From positions 1 to 43,437 of the forward strand of contig CAZIAL010000029.1 of NCBI GenBank assembly GCA_964536965.1: a stretch of DNA of 43,437 nt. The letters are read 5' to 3'. Positions 31,794 through 40,015 of this stretch are shown one piece after another. The stretch's first letter is position 1. Every line of letters begins with the position of its first letter. The DNA is from JACMQW01 sp964536965 (GTDB lineage Bacteria; Bdellovibrionota; UBA1018). The notes under the pieces were generated by a model, which searched no databases, had not been told where the DNA came from, and saw only the letters and a list, made by a program, of their open reading frames with translations. The position numbers and the translations under genes were made by a program.

Positions 31794-34622
31794 ATGTCGG
31801 AGAAAGAATCTTCGCAGAGAATCAGGCTGACGGTTGAAGGAGGTCCGACCCGGGAATTTCCCGGCGATCGGACCTTCGTCATCGGCCGATCTCAGAATGC
31901 GGACTTCAGCATTCCGCATCCAAATCTCAGTCGCGAACATGTTCGCGTCAGCCTGAAAAACGGCGAGGTCTGGATGGAGGATTTAGGCTCGGCGAACGGA
32001 ACGTTCGTTCAGGGTCAGCGCATTCCCGCGAAGTCCACCGTCAAGATCAAGCCGGGCTACCGCGTACTCCTGGGTACCGGCAGTAACGTCATTCTGCTCC
32101 TCGAGGCGGTGGAAGGTTATGAGCCGCTGCCGGAGCCGGAGCCGAAAGGCGATGTCGATCTTCCGACGGCGCGCGAGCGCACGCTCGCGGCCATCACCCG
32201 CAACCAGAACGCCCGCGCCGCCGAGACGCCCGAGCAGCGGGAACGGACCCGCAATACGATCACCCACGGCAAGCCGATCAAGATGGAGCTCGATTTCCCT
32301 CAGCAGCACTTCCCGCACGAGGTGAAAAAAGAGAAGGTCGCGGAGCTGCGCATCCTCGAAGCGAAAAAGCAGCGCGTGATCGAGGATATCCAGTATAAAG
32401 AGCGCGAAATCGACGATTTGCGCTCGAAAATTCGCGAGATGCGCGAAGAGTCGCTGAAACTGAAGGAACAGACCGAAAGTTACAAGAAGGAAGTCCAGCC
32501 GCTCGCCGACCGCAAACTCGATCTCGAGAAGTGCGTCGCCGAGCTTGATGTCATTTATGAAGAGAAGATCGATGCTCTCGAGACGGGATTCCGCGATCTG
32601 AAATCCACGCTCGAAGAATCGCATTCCGTGCGAATGGCGCGATCGGACAAAGAGCATAAGGAAAAGGTCCGGAAACTCGACGAGGAGTACGCGCGCAAGC
32701 TCCAGCAGCTCGAGAACGAAACCGAATCCGTGCGGAGCGAAGGCGAGAAGCTCCGCGATACCCTCATCAAGGAAAAGAAGACCCTCGAGGAGACCTTGCG
32801 TAAGGTTCGCGCCGAGGCGCACGAGCTCGAGGCGGAACGCCGCCTGCTCCAGGTGCGCATCGATACGGAAATCGCCCAGCTCCAGGGACAAAAGCTAAAA
32901 CTCGAGAACGAAATCGAGACGACGCGCCGAAGCGGTGAAATCATCGCGCGCGACGCGCAGGAGACCGCCGAACGAGTGAGCGCCGAACGGGCGAAACTCG
33001 AAGAAACTCGCCGTTCGGTCCAGGAAGCGAAGAGCGAGTACGAGCGCGTTCGCCACGCGATCGAGACGGTGAAGCAGAGCGAAGAGAAGAACCTGCTCCG
33101 AATCGAGGAGCTCAAGCGGAATATCTTGGACCTCGAGCGTAAGGCCGAGGGCATCCAAGGCTCCCTTCGCCTGGCGGAAGCGGATGCCGAAGCCATCCGG
33201 GAAGCCGCGAAACAAGAAGCCGATCAGTATCGCAAGCAGGTGCAAGAGCAGGCCGAGGCCGAACGAATCGCGATTCGCAAGAATGCGGAAGCCCAGAGCG
33301 CCCAACTGCTCCAGTCCGCCGAAAAACAAGCGAACGCGCAGATCCAAGCCGCCCACCAGGACGCGACCAGCCGGGTGAATTCCGCGGAGATCCAGGCCGC
33401 GACCATCGCCGCCAATGCGGAAACCGAAGCCGCGAGCCAGCTCCAGAAGGCGCAGGCGGAGGCCCGATCCTATCTCGATCGCGCCCAGTTCGAAGGCGAT
33501 CAGTATTTCGAGGCCAAGAAGGCGGCCGCGGAAGAACTCTATAATCAAGCGCAAGCGCGCGCCGCCCAGATCGAATCGGGATCCAAGGGCGGAGCCGAGC
33601 GGGCGTTGGCGGAAGCGCAATTGCAGATCGAAGCGAAGCGGAAGCAGTTCGAAACCGAACTGAGCGACATGAAAAAGCGAAACGAGCAGGAAATTCGCCA
33701 GGTGCGTACGAACGCGCTCGCGGATATCGAGGCGGCTCGGGAGCGGGAAGCGCGTGAATTCACGGCGAAGCTTCGGTCTCGCGTGAAGGAAATCGGAGAC
33801 CAAGTCGACCGCATCGTCGGTTCGAAACTGACGACCCAGTTCGGCGTGACGATGGATCCGGTATCCCTTAAGGCTTTCTCCGATGAGATCCATCATGTGG
33901 TGGAAAGCGTGATCGGCCCGGCCAAGGGCGGCGCGAAAACCTCGACCAGAACCTCGACGAACATCGAGACGACGCTGAACAACGTCCTTCCGGTCGACGT
34001 GCAGGCCCGCGACCGCGTGGCACAGTACTGGAAAAGGGTGGGAATCGCGGCAGGCGTCTGCTTCGTTCTGCTGATGGGAAAAATCATCTTCCCGGGGGCT
34101 TATTCGAGCGCCGGACGCGCGGTGGGCCGTGCCCTCGAAGTGAAAGACAATACGGATGCGGTCGTCCGCCGGATGCTCCGCGAGCGCCAGTTGGCGATGA
34201 CTTTCGTAACCGAACAGGATCAACAGTTCCGCGACTCTTATACGGACAATATCCTGTACACGGAAGGCTTCATCGAGATGAAGGAAGACGTCGAAACCCA
34301 GAAGGTTTGGACGCTTGGACTGAACAAGTTTTTCCAAGGTGAGCTGGGTCTGACCGAGAAAGCGATCGTGCAGTTCGGGTCGGCCGAGGGTCGAGTCATC
34401 CGCGAGCTGATCGAGCAGCGGAAGAACATCATTCCCGCGACCTCCGCGGCCGGGATCGAGAAAATGCGCGAACTCGAAGCGCCGGTTCTGAAAGAGATGA
34501 AGTTCATCGTGCGGAACGAGGCGAACTGGCAAAAATTCCTCACGTTCCATCGGAACTTTTACGTGCAGTATACGGAAGCTTTCATCAACCGGGCTCCCGC
34601 TTCCAAATCCGCGTCGGAGTGA
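31794..34622 (+). CDS. FHA-domain protein with long coiled coil and one membrane span
   Basis: 942 residues. An N-terminal FHA domain (about 8-105) has the phosphothreonine-binding residues in place: GR (31-32), LSREH (45-49) and GSANGTF (65-71). From about 165 to 700 the protein is a nearly unbroken charged coiled coil, changing to an Ala/Gln/Glu-rich section in its second half. One transmembrane helix (about 748-768, RVGIAAGVCFVLLMGKIIF) is followed by a 170-residue C-terminal domain that should lie in the periplasm. FHA domains bind phosphorylated threonines, so assembly or activity of the neighbouring motor proteins may be phospho-controlled; no kinase gene is adjacent. Third gene of the operon, 46 bases after the proton-channel gene. 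I know no described family with this full architecture. Confidence 0.88.
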   Translation: MSEKESSQRIRLTVEGGPTREFPGDRTFVIGRSQNADFSIPHPNLSREHVRVSLKNGEVWMEDLGSANGTFVQGQRIPAKSTVKIKPGYRVLLGTGSNVILLLEAVEGYEPLPEPEPKGDVDLPTARERTLAAITRNQNARAAETPEQRERTRNTITHGKPIKMELDFPQQHFPHEVKKEKVAELRILEAKKQRVIEDIQYKEREIDDLRSKIREMREESLKLKEQTESYKKEVQPLADRKLDLEKCVAELDVIYEEKIDALETGFRDLKSTLEESHSVRMARSDKEHKEKVRKLDEEYARKLQQLENETESVRSEGEKLRDTLIKEKKTLEETLRKVRAEAHELEAERRLLQVRIDTEIAQLQGQKLKLENEIETTRRSGEIIARDAQETAERVSAERAKLEETRRSVQEAKSEYERVRHAIETVKQSEEKNLLRIEELKRNILDLERKAEGIQGSLRLAEADAEAIREAAKQEADQYRKQVQEQAEAERIAIRKNAEAQSAQLLQSAEKQANAQIQAAHQDATSRVNSAEIQAATIAANAETEAASQLQKAQAEARSYLDRAQFEGDQYFEAKKAAAEELYNQAQARAAQIESGSKGGAERALAEAQLQIEAKRKQFETELSDMKKRNEQEIRQVRTNALADIEAAREREAREFTAKLRSRVKEIGDQVDRIVGSKLTTQFGVTMDPVSLKAFSDEIHHVVESVIGPAKGGAKTSTRTSTNIETTLNNVLPVDVQARDRVAQYWKRVGIAAGVCFVLLMGKIIFPGAYSSAGRAVGRALEVKDNTDAVVRRMLRERQLAMTFVTEQDQQFRDSYTDNILYTEGFIEMKEDVETQKVWTLGLNKFFQGELGLTEKAIVQFGSAEGRVIRELIEQRKNIIPATSAAGIEKMRELEAPVLKEMKFIVRNEANWQKFLTFHRNFYVQYTEAFINRAPASKSASE

Positions 34623-34792
34623 TATCGGGGTGCAATCTCCCGCGCCTCGCCGAAATTTGCCTGTAATTCCCGTCGTTTTTTAGGGTCTCCTTACTCGGGT
34701 GAAAGGATTTTCATTTCGGTTTCATGGAGGACTACGCCGTGACCGGTATCCTTTAATTAAGGCATGGATTTGCCGGAAATGGAGCATGAGTC

Positions 34793-35230
34793 ATGGCTAC
34801 TTTTGCGAAAGACCCTCGCGCCCTCGAAGAAAAACTATCCGCGTTCGCACACCGGTTTCCGGTGTCGGGACGGATTGTCCACTCCCTCGCCGGACAGTAC
34901 GGCGGCGTCGAAGCGCTCGTAGAGAAACTCGAGTCCGGAGGATTCGGGGAGGAGTCCGAAATGTGGATGCGCACGGGGAAGCCAAAGTCGATGGCGCCCG
35001 AAGCGATCCGGAGAATTTTTAGCGACAAGCTCGAGTCCGTCGCGATGATGCTGGGAATTCCGCGGGAATCCGTGGAGATCCAGGCGGCCCTCGGAATTCC
35101 GAAGTTCTTTTCGAGTCTGGCCAACGACGATGACGACGGCATCGGCTTAGGTTATATGGCTTCGGGCTCCGCCAAACGGCGCCGCGATCGGTCGGCCGAA
35201 ACGGAGAGGAACGGAAAGTCTCCGCCGTAA
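34793..35230 (+). CDS. YidB/DUF937-like protein
   Basis: 145 residues. The central part (GGVEALVEKLESGGFGEE, then GKPKSMAPEAIRRIF, then VAMMLGIPRESVEIQAALGIPKFFSSL) follows the YidB/DUF937 pattern of a GG-xx-L-xx-L-xx-GLG helix pair followed by a P-xx-I element. The family is small, soluble and of unknown function. The acidic DDDDG and basic KRRRDR C-terminal extension is extra. Stands alone; a hairpin terminator follows at 35264. Confidence 0.65.
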   Translation: MATFAKDPRALEEKLSAFAHRFPVSGRIVHSLAGQYGGVEALVEKLESGGFGEESEMWMRTGKPKSMAPEAIRRIFSDKLESVAMMLGIPRESVEIQAALGIPKFFSSLANDDDDGIGLGYMASGSAKRRRDRSAETERNGKSPP

Positions 35231-35263
35231 ATCCGACTTCGTTCGTATCGAGAATAAACCGAA

Positions 35264-35297
35264 GAAAAGGGGCGCTTCCTAAGGGGCGCCCTTTTTC
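35264..35297. terminator. Bidirectional intrinsic terminator between convergent genes
   Basis: GAAAAGGGGCGC and GCGCCCTTTTTC form a 12-bp stem with a single G-T pair around a 10-base loop. On the plus strand it ends the YidB-like gene. It overlaps the last codons and stop of the minus-strand YkgJ gene (stop at 35279), and the stem's own A/T end can serve as the U tract in either direction. Confidence 0.78.
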
Positions 35298-35671
35298 ATT
35301 TTCGTCTCTGGGCAGAAACCCGGGCGCGGGCCGATTTTCGGGAACCGTCGACAGACTTCGGGACGCCTTTCGTAGACCGTGCAGCGACGCGTGGTGGGAT
35401 GGAGAAACACGCAGTCGCGGCCGTTGCGCTGTTCGAGAATGAAGAGTCCCGTGCTCGCATGGTAGCTGCGGACGATTCCCTCGCGATGGAGTCGTCGAAA
35501 CGCCTTCTTCAGGGAGCTAGCCGCCTCGTCGAGCGTGAGGACTTCCAGGCGCATCAGATCCGCCGCGCTCGTTTCCACGGGGAGAGTGCAGCAGCCCGCG
35601 AAGCAACCGTCGCATTGTTTGGCGCTACGGAAGGGAACCCAGGTCGAAGGGCGGTCGATGGATACGGGCAT
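35279..35671 (-). CDS. YkgJ-type cysteine-cluster protein (second copy)
   Basis: 130 residues with the family pattern: CDGCFAGCC (20-28), then RDCVFLHPTTRRCTVYERRPEVCRRFP and a final FCPE. Predicted to bind zinc or iron; role unknown. It is diverged from the 19166-19615 copy and sits alone. Its stop codon lies inside the terminator hairpin at 35264-35297. Confidence 0.85.
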   Translation of the reverse strand: MPVSIDRPSTWVPFRSAKQCDGCFAGCCTLPVETSAADLMRLEVLTLDEAASSLKKAFRRLHREGIVRSYHASTGLFILEQRNGRDCVFLHPTTRRCTVYERRPEVCRRFPKIGPRPGFCPETKMKKGAP

Positions 35672-35749
35672 GGCCCGCCATCTCTAACCGATTCGAGCGT
35701 CGGGCGCCAACCCTGTGTCCGCGGCGACACTGCGCAAATTTCGGTAGGC

Positions 35750-35775
35750 GAAGTTTTCGACACCGTCGAACCTTC
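35750..35775. repeat. Hairpin/inverted repeat TTCGAC-ACC-GTCGAA
   Basis: A perfect 6-bp inverted repeat with a 3-base centre, extended to GAAG/CTTC beyond a small internal loop, in the gap between the divergent genes at 35671 and 35848. Its position upstream of both genes suggests an operator or leader structure rather than a terminator. Confidence 0.4.
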
Positions 35776-35847
35776 AGACGACTGACCATTTCTAAGTCCC
35801 TGTATTCCTTCGGTTCCAGATGGCATAATCGTCGCAATATCAGAGGC

Positions 35848-36357
35848 ATGAACACTTTTTCTCGCCGCCTGATCTGTGCTTTCGCAATCGGCCTCTCGAT
35901 GGGAACCGCTTTCGCGGGGCCTAAGGGCGCGAACCGTAAGCCGGCTAACAACACTTATACGGACCCTAAGGGACTGACGAGCCGGGAGATGATCTCGGGG
36001 AACCAGGCTTTCGCGGAAACGGAAACCTTCCTGGTTCGGTCCGAACGCGTCTCCTATGTGATTAGCGCGATGGACGGATTAGGTCTCTCCGAAGACGTCG
36101 ACTTTGCCTGGCTGAACAAAGTCCTGAAGAATTCGAAAGTGGTGAGCTTCGTTTGTTACAGCGCCGACTGCCACCAGTGGGCGAAGAATCGCCTGCGCGT
36201 GATTTCGAAAGCTCCGGCCCGCCCGGAAGAAGCGATCGGGCTGCAGTGGAAAGACCCTACTTTGGAAGCGAAGCCGAAAGAAGCCGAACTTCCGGAAGAC
36301 GAAAAGATCAAGGCTCGCCAAATGCTTCGCTATACGCGCGCTCGGGTAAGCTCCTAA
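35848..36357 (+). CDS. Secreted hypothetical protein
   Basis: 169 residues with a signal peptide (1-23, ending TAFA). The mature protein has two cysteines, C103 and C108, in FVCYSADCHQW, possibly a disulfide or metal site. No family recognised. It stands alone; a strong hairpin follows at 36384. A CATAAT sequence about 25 bases before the ATG could be the -10 box, which would leave almost no leader. Confidence 0.7.
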   Translation: MNTFSRRLICAFAIGLSMGTAFAGPKGANRKPANNTYTDPKGLTSREMISGNQAFAETETFLVRSERVSYVISAMDGLGLSEDVDFAWLNKVLKNSKVVSFVCYSADCHQWAKNRLRVISKAPARPEEAIGLQWKDPTLEAKPKEAELPEDEKIKARQMLRYTRARVSS

Positions 36358-36383
36358 GACTTCTTTCGTTCCGTTCTAAAGGA

Positions 36384-36435
36384 GAATCGCGAAATCCGCG
36401 GGTCGGTCTCTCCACCGCCCAAGATTTCGCGATTC
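36384..36435. terminator. Terminator-like hairpin with 13-bp perfect stem
   Basis: GAATCGCGAAATC and GATTTCGCGATTC are perfect complements separated by 26 bases. The loop itself contains a smaller hairpin (GGG-T-CGGT with ACCGCCC). GCATTTTTG follows on the plus strand. It lies between the convergent secreted-protein gene and pruA (stop at 36448), the position expected of a terminator for both. Confidence 0.68.
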
Positions 36436-36447
36436 GCATTTTTGCGA

Positions 36448-38091
36448 TCACTCCGCGCCGAAGCTCGGATAGGTGTAGTGGCGGGCGGGAACAAACGTTT
36501 CCTTCACCGTCCGCGGCGATAACCATCGATACAGATTCAGCGGGCTACCCGCCTTATCGTTGGTGCCCGAAGCGCGCGCGCCGCCGAACGGCTGCTGACC
36601 GACTACGGCGCCGGTCGGTTTATCGTTCACATAGAAATTTCCGGCGGAGTGCGTGAGGGCTTTCGTCATCTTCTCCACGGCCTGCCGATCTTGGCCGAAG
36701 ATCGCGCCCGTCAGCGCGTAGGGCGAAGTACGATCGCAGACCGCGAGCATCTCCTCCCATTTCGCATCTTCGTAGACGAAAGTGGTCAGCACCGGGCCGA
36801 AAAGTTCTTCCTGCATCGTGCGGTAGTGGGGCGAGATGGTGAGGAGGACCGTCGGGCGGATGAAATATCCGACCTTCTTGTCGGCCGTGCCGCCCGCAAG
36901 AATTTTCACGTCCGGGCTGGAGCGGGCTTCGTCGAGATACCCGGAAATTTTCGTGAACGATCGGTCGTCGATCACGGCGTTCACGAAGTTTCGGAAATCC
37001 CGAACGTCGCCCATTTTCAGTTCGTTCGTCTGTTCGACGAGCCGGCCTTCCATCTTTTCCCAGAGGGAAGCGGGAATATACGCTCTCGATGCGGCGGAAC
37101 ATTTCTGTCCTTGGAATTCGAAGGAGCCGCGGACGAGTCCGGTCGTCAGGGCATCGATATCCGCCGAAGGATGGGCGAAGACGAAATCTTTCCCGCCGGT
37201 TTCACCGACGAGGCGCGGATAGGCGGCATAGTTCGAAATATTCTCGCCGACTCGGCTCCAGATCGAGCGGAAGGTCGGAGTCGAGCCCGTAAAGTGGACG
37301 CCGGCGAGTTTCGGGTGCGTGACCAGAATATCGCTCGTGAGCGGGCCATCGGCCGCCACCATGTTGATGACGCCCGCGGGAAGTCCCGCCTCTTCGAAAA
37401 GCCGCATCGTATAGTAAGCCGAGAGCATCTGCGTATCGGAAGGCTTCCAGACGACGGTATTTCCCACCATCGCCGGGGTCGCCGGCAGGTTCCCGGCGAT
37501 GGCCGTGAAATTAAAGGGCGTGATCGCGAGGACGAAGCCTTCGAGTGGGCGCCACTCGGTCCGGTTCCAGATTCCGGGGGAGGAAATCGGCTGCTCTTCG
37601 AGGATCTTTTGGTAGAACGAGGCGTTAAAACGGAAAAAGTCGATCATTTCGCAGGCGGCATCGATCTCGGCTTGGAACGCGTTCTTCGATTGGCCCAGCA
37701 TGGTCGCGGCGTTCATCGTGTCGCGCCAGGGTCCCGCGAGCAAGTCGGCCGCTTTCAGAAAAATGGCGGCGCGCTCATGCCAGGCGAGATTCTCCCAGTC
37801 GGTCTTCGCCTTCAGCGCCGCTTCGGCGGCAGCCGCGAGTTCTTTCGGTCCGGCGAGGTGAAATTCCGCCAGAATTTCTCCGTGGGCATGGGGCATCACG
37901 ACTTTCCGGAGATTGCCCGTGCGGATTTCCTTGCCGCCGATGACGAGCGGAATTTCGACTCGGTTGCTTCCAGTTTGGGAGGCCATTTGCTTCAGCCGGA
38001 GTTTCAGACTTTCCCGGTCAGGAGTGCCGGGGGCGTAGAGACGAACGGGTTCATTCACGGGGGTGGGGATCCGAATTCCGGGTGTGTTCAT
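36448..38091 (-). CDS. pruA: Delta-1-pyrroline-5-carboxylate dehydrogenase (ALDH4-type)
   Basis: 547 residues of the aldehyde dehydrogenase superfamily, closest to the P5C dehydrogenase (ALDH4A1) group. Visible: ITPFNFTAIAGNLP, KPSDTQ, HFTGSTPTF, the catalytic Glu in LVGETGGKDFVFAH, the catalytic Cys in FQGQKCSAASRAYIP, EELFGPVLT, and NDKPTGAVVGQQPFGGARASGTNDKAG. It oxidises glutamate semialdehyde/P5C to glutamate with NAD+, the second step of proline breakdown. No proline dehydrogenase domain or gene is adjacent. The ATG has no clear Shine-Dalgarno sequence. Confidence 0.93.
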   Translation of the reverse strand: MNTPGIRIPTPVNEPVRLYAPGTPDRESLKLRLKQMASQTGSNRVEIPLVIGGKEIRTGNLRKVVMPHAHGEILAEFHLAGPKELAAAAEAALKAKTDWENLAWHERAAIFLKAADLLAGPWRDTMNAATMLGQSKNAFQAEIDAACEMIDFFRFNASFYQKILEEQPISSPGIWNRTEWRPLEGFVLAITPFNFTAIAGNLPATPAMVGNTVVWKPSDTQMLSAYYTMRLFEEAGLPAGVINMVAADGPLTSDILVTHPKLAGVHFTGSTPTFRSIWSRVGENISNYAAYPRLVGETGGKDFVFAHPSADIDALTTGLVRGSFEFQGQKCSAASRAYIPASLWEKMEGRLVEQTNELKMGDVRDFRNFVNAVIDDRSFTKISGYLDEARSSPDVKILAGGTADKKVGYFIRPTVLLTISPHYRTMQEELFGPVLTTFVYEDAKWEEMLAVCDRTSPYALTGAIFGQDRQAVEKMTKALTHSAGNFYVNDKPTGAVVGQQPFGGARASGTNDKAGSPLNLYRWLSPRTVKETFVPARHYTYPSFGAE

Positions 38092-38211
38092 GTCTATTTT
38101 CTAACCCATCCCGAAAATTTAAAAATGCCAAAAAAATGCCTCGTATTTCCGATACCTCCGTCCGATACGGCTATGGCATCGTAAGAGGGGCGAAGGGCCC
38201 GCGCAAAGACC

Positions 38212-39042
38212 GTGAAAGAACACACCACTAAATTCCTTAAAGCGATTTCCTACCTCTACTTGGCCTTTCCGGTCTCGTATCTGGTATACGCTTCGATACT
38301 TTTCAACATCCCTCCGGAACGCTCGACGAAGATCTTCTTCAGCTTCTCGTACTGGCTGCTCGCGATCTCCGGAGTCGCGGTCGGCTACGGATTTCGGGAG
38401 ATGACTCGGTGGGCGTGGAACATTTTCCTTCTGAACTCCCTCTTTGTCGCCTATGCGAACGCGTTGATCGCCATGCGCTACTCGGATTCGAACAATCCCT
38501 TTCTCGCGTTCCTGGTTTCAATCACGCTCCTCATCGGACTTCTGTTTCGTCTCGGAAATGAAATCCGGGTTCCCTATTTCCTGCCGAAAATCCGGTGGTG
38601 GGAAACGAACCCCCGTTACAAACTTTCGGTGCCCGTTCGAGTCGAGCGCGCCGAAAGCGGTTTCGAGGGCGAAATTCTCGATATCTCGATGGGGGGCTGC
38701 TTCATTAAGACCCGGATGGACATGAACCAGAACGAGCGCATTCTTTCGCGATTCGATCTCTTCGGCGAAGCGATCGAGATCGGCGGTACGATCGTTTGGC
38801 GCAGCCAAAGTTCCGTGACCCACCCCAAGGGCGTGGGCGTGAAGTTCGACGAACTCGATAAGCTGCAGCGGAAGGTCATGAAAGCCGCGACCCAGCATCT
38901 GAAGAAGATTTCCTCGGTCCAGAACGCGCGGAATAAGATGTCCGTCGATGATTTCAACGAACGGATGGCGAAGATGAAAGCCCATCGTCTGGAGATCACG
39001 AAACCGGCGACTCCCCCCGCTTCGGAGCGCGCGTCCGGATGA
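38212..39042 (+). CDS. Membrane protein with C-terminal PilZ domain
   Basis: 276 residues. Four predicted membrane helices (about 9-31, 41-62, 66-88, 97-113) precede a PilZ domain (about 130-230). The second PilZ motif is intact (DISMGGCF, 157-164), but the first motif RxxxR reads RYKLS (135-139), lacking the second arginine, so c-di-GMP binding is doubtful. The C-terminal 45 residues are charged. GTG start; ATGA overlap with tadA. A c-di-GMP effector or a degenerate PilZ adaptor are both possible. Confidence 0.82.
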   Translation: MKEHTTKFLKAISYLYLAFPVSYLVYASILFNIPPERSTKIFFSFSYWLLAISGVAVGYGFREMTRWAWNIFLLNSLFVAYANALIAMRYSDSNNPFLAFLVSITLLIGLLFRLGNEIRVPYFLPKIRWWETNPRYKLSVPVRVERAESGFEGEILDISMGGCFIKTRMDMNQNERILSRFDLFGEAIEIGGTIVWRSQSSVTHPKGVGVKFDELDKLQRKVMKAATQHLKKISSVQNARNKMSVDDFNERMAKMKAHRLEITKPATPPASERASG

Positions 39043-39488
39043 CGAAAGACTACCTGAGCGAGGCGCTCGCCGAGGCGCGTGATGCGGCGGCCGACGACGA
39101 GGTGCCGGTCGGCGCGGTCGTCGTTTATCAGGGAAAGATCGTCGGGCGCGGCCGCAATCGGCGCGAAAAGCTCCAGTCCGCGCTCTCCCATGCGGAGATC
39201 CACGCGATCGAGGAGGCCTCGCGGGCGCTCGGGAGCTGGCGACTCGTCGACTGTGAACTTTATGTGACACTCGAACCCTGCCCGATGTGTCTCGCGGCCT
39301 GTCAGCAGGCGAGGATCGCCCGGGTGATTTACGGCGCGACCGATCCGAAAGGGGGTGCGCTCAGCCTTGGTTATCGGATTCATGAGGACGCGCGAACGAA
39401 TCACCGATTCGTCGCCGACCATTCGCCCCATGCGGGATGCGGCGAAATTTTGACGGAGTTTTTTCGGAAGAAACGGAAATCGGAATGA
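39039..39488 (+). CDS. tadA: tRNA adenosine(34) deaminase
   Basis: 149 residues with the cytidine/adenosine deaminase zinc site: H51-A-E53 and PCPMC with C81 and C84, plus VPVGAVVV and LSLGYRIHED. TadA converts A34 to inosine in tRNA-Arg(ACG) so that it can read CGU, CGC and CGA. Length is typical. ATG overlaps the stop of the PilZ gene. Confidence 0.92.
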   Translation: MTKDYLSEALAEARDAAADDEVPVGAVVVYQGKIVGRGRNRREKLQSALSHAEIHAIEEASRALGSWRLVDCELYVTLEPCPMCLAACQQARIARVIYGATDPKGGALSLGYRIHEDARTNHRFVADHSPHAGCGEILTEFFRKKRKSE

Positions 39489-39512
39489 TCCCGGAAGGTT
39501 GCCGAAAGTGGG

Positions 39513-39540
39513 TAAAGAGGGGAAACTATTCTTCCGATAA
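39513..39540 (+). promoter_or_regulatory. Possible sigma-28 (FliA)-type promoter
   Basis: TAAA at 39513-39516 and TCCGATAA at 39533-39540 resemble the flagellar sigma factor consensus TAAA-N15-GCCGATAA. Spacing is 16 instead of 15 and one base of the -10 box differs. It lies about 40 bases before the ATG of the next gene, at a sensible distance for a promoter. Confidence 0.35.
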
Positions 39541-39581
39541 AGGACTTATCGGGATCTTCTTCCCGAGAAGGAACAGGCGAC

Positions 39582-39995
39582 ATGGAAGAGCCTCAGGACC
39601 CCTCCCTAAAAAAAACCCCTAAGAGAATTCAGTTCGGCGAAATCGAAGACGTGATTTCGATCGGCGCGCTCCTTCGCCCCACGATTGCGAAGGCGATCGG
39701 CGCCCTTCGTCCGAACGAGCTCCAAGAATTTCTCGATCATCTCATCGCCGCGGAAAAGGAACTCGCGAACAGCCGCGTGGAATTCCGCACCCGGTTCGAG
39801 CGCGCACAGGAACGCCTTCGCTCCCTCTACGCCTATGCGCCGATCTGGCGCTTCATCGTGGGACGCATCGAAGAATGCTGGAAAGACGCGGCGTCTCTGA
39901 CGGTGAAAGAGCTTTCCGTCGTTAGTCTCTTGCTCGGGATCACGCTCGAGGAGACGCAAATCCGTCTCGCCAAAAAATCCAAGCGCTCGGCTTGA
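39582..39995 (+). CDS. Hypothetical protein
   Basis: 137 residues, soluble, apparently all alpha-helical and charged (ELQEFLDHLIAAEKELANS, KELSVVSLLLGITLEETQI). No family recognised, no signal peptide. AAGGA lies 9 bases before the ATG, and a sigma-28-like promoter may lie upstream (39513-39540). If that promoter is real, the gene would be expressed with motility genes; nothing else supports that. Confidence 0.68.
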   Translation: MEEPQDPSLKKTPKRIQFGEIEDVISIGALLRPTIAKAIGALRPNELQEFLDHLIAAEKELANSRVEFRTRFERAQERLRSLYAYAPIWRFIVGRIEECWKDAASLTVKELSVVSLLLGITLEETQIRLAKKSKRSA

Positions 39996-40015
39996 AACCC
40001 GGCTAAGTTCGTCTC

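Noticed and set aside
32895..34550. Long minus-strand open frame opposite the FHA gene
   Set aside because: It is antisense to a well-supported coiled-coil gene. Frames of this kind are expected in G+C-rich coding DNA, and its Leu/Arg/Phe-rich product matches nothing.
28797..34622. Zorya anti-phage system
   Set aside because: The AB pair is similar in principle, but the channel protein lacks the long ZorA tail and no ZorC, ZorD or ZorE gene is present. An FHA protein takes the third place.
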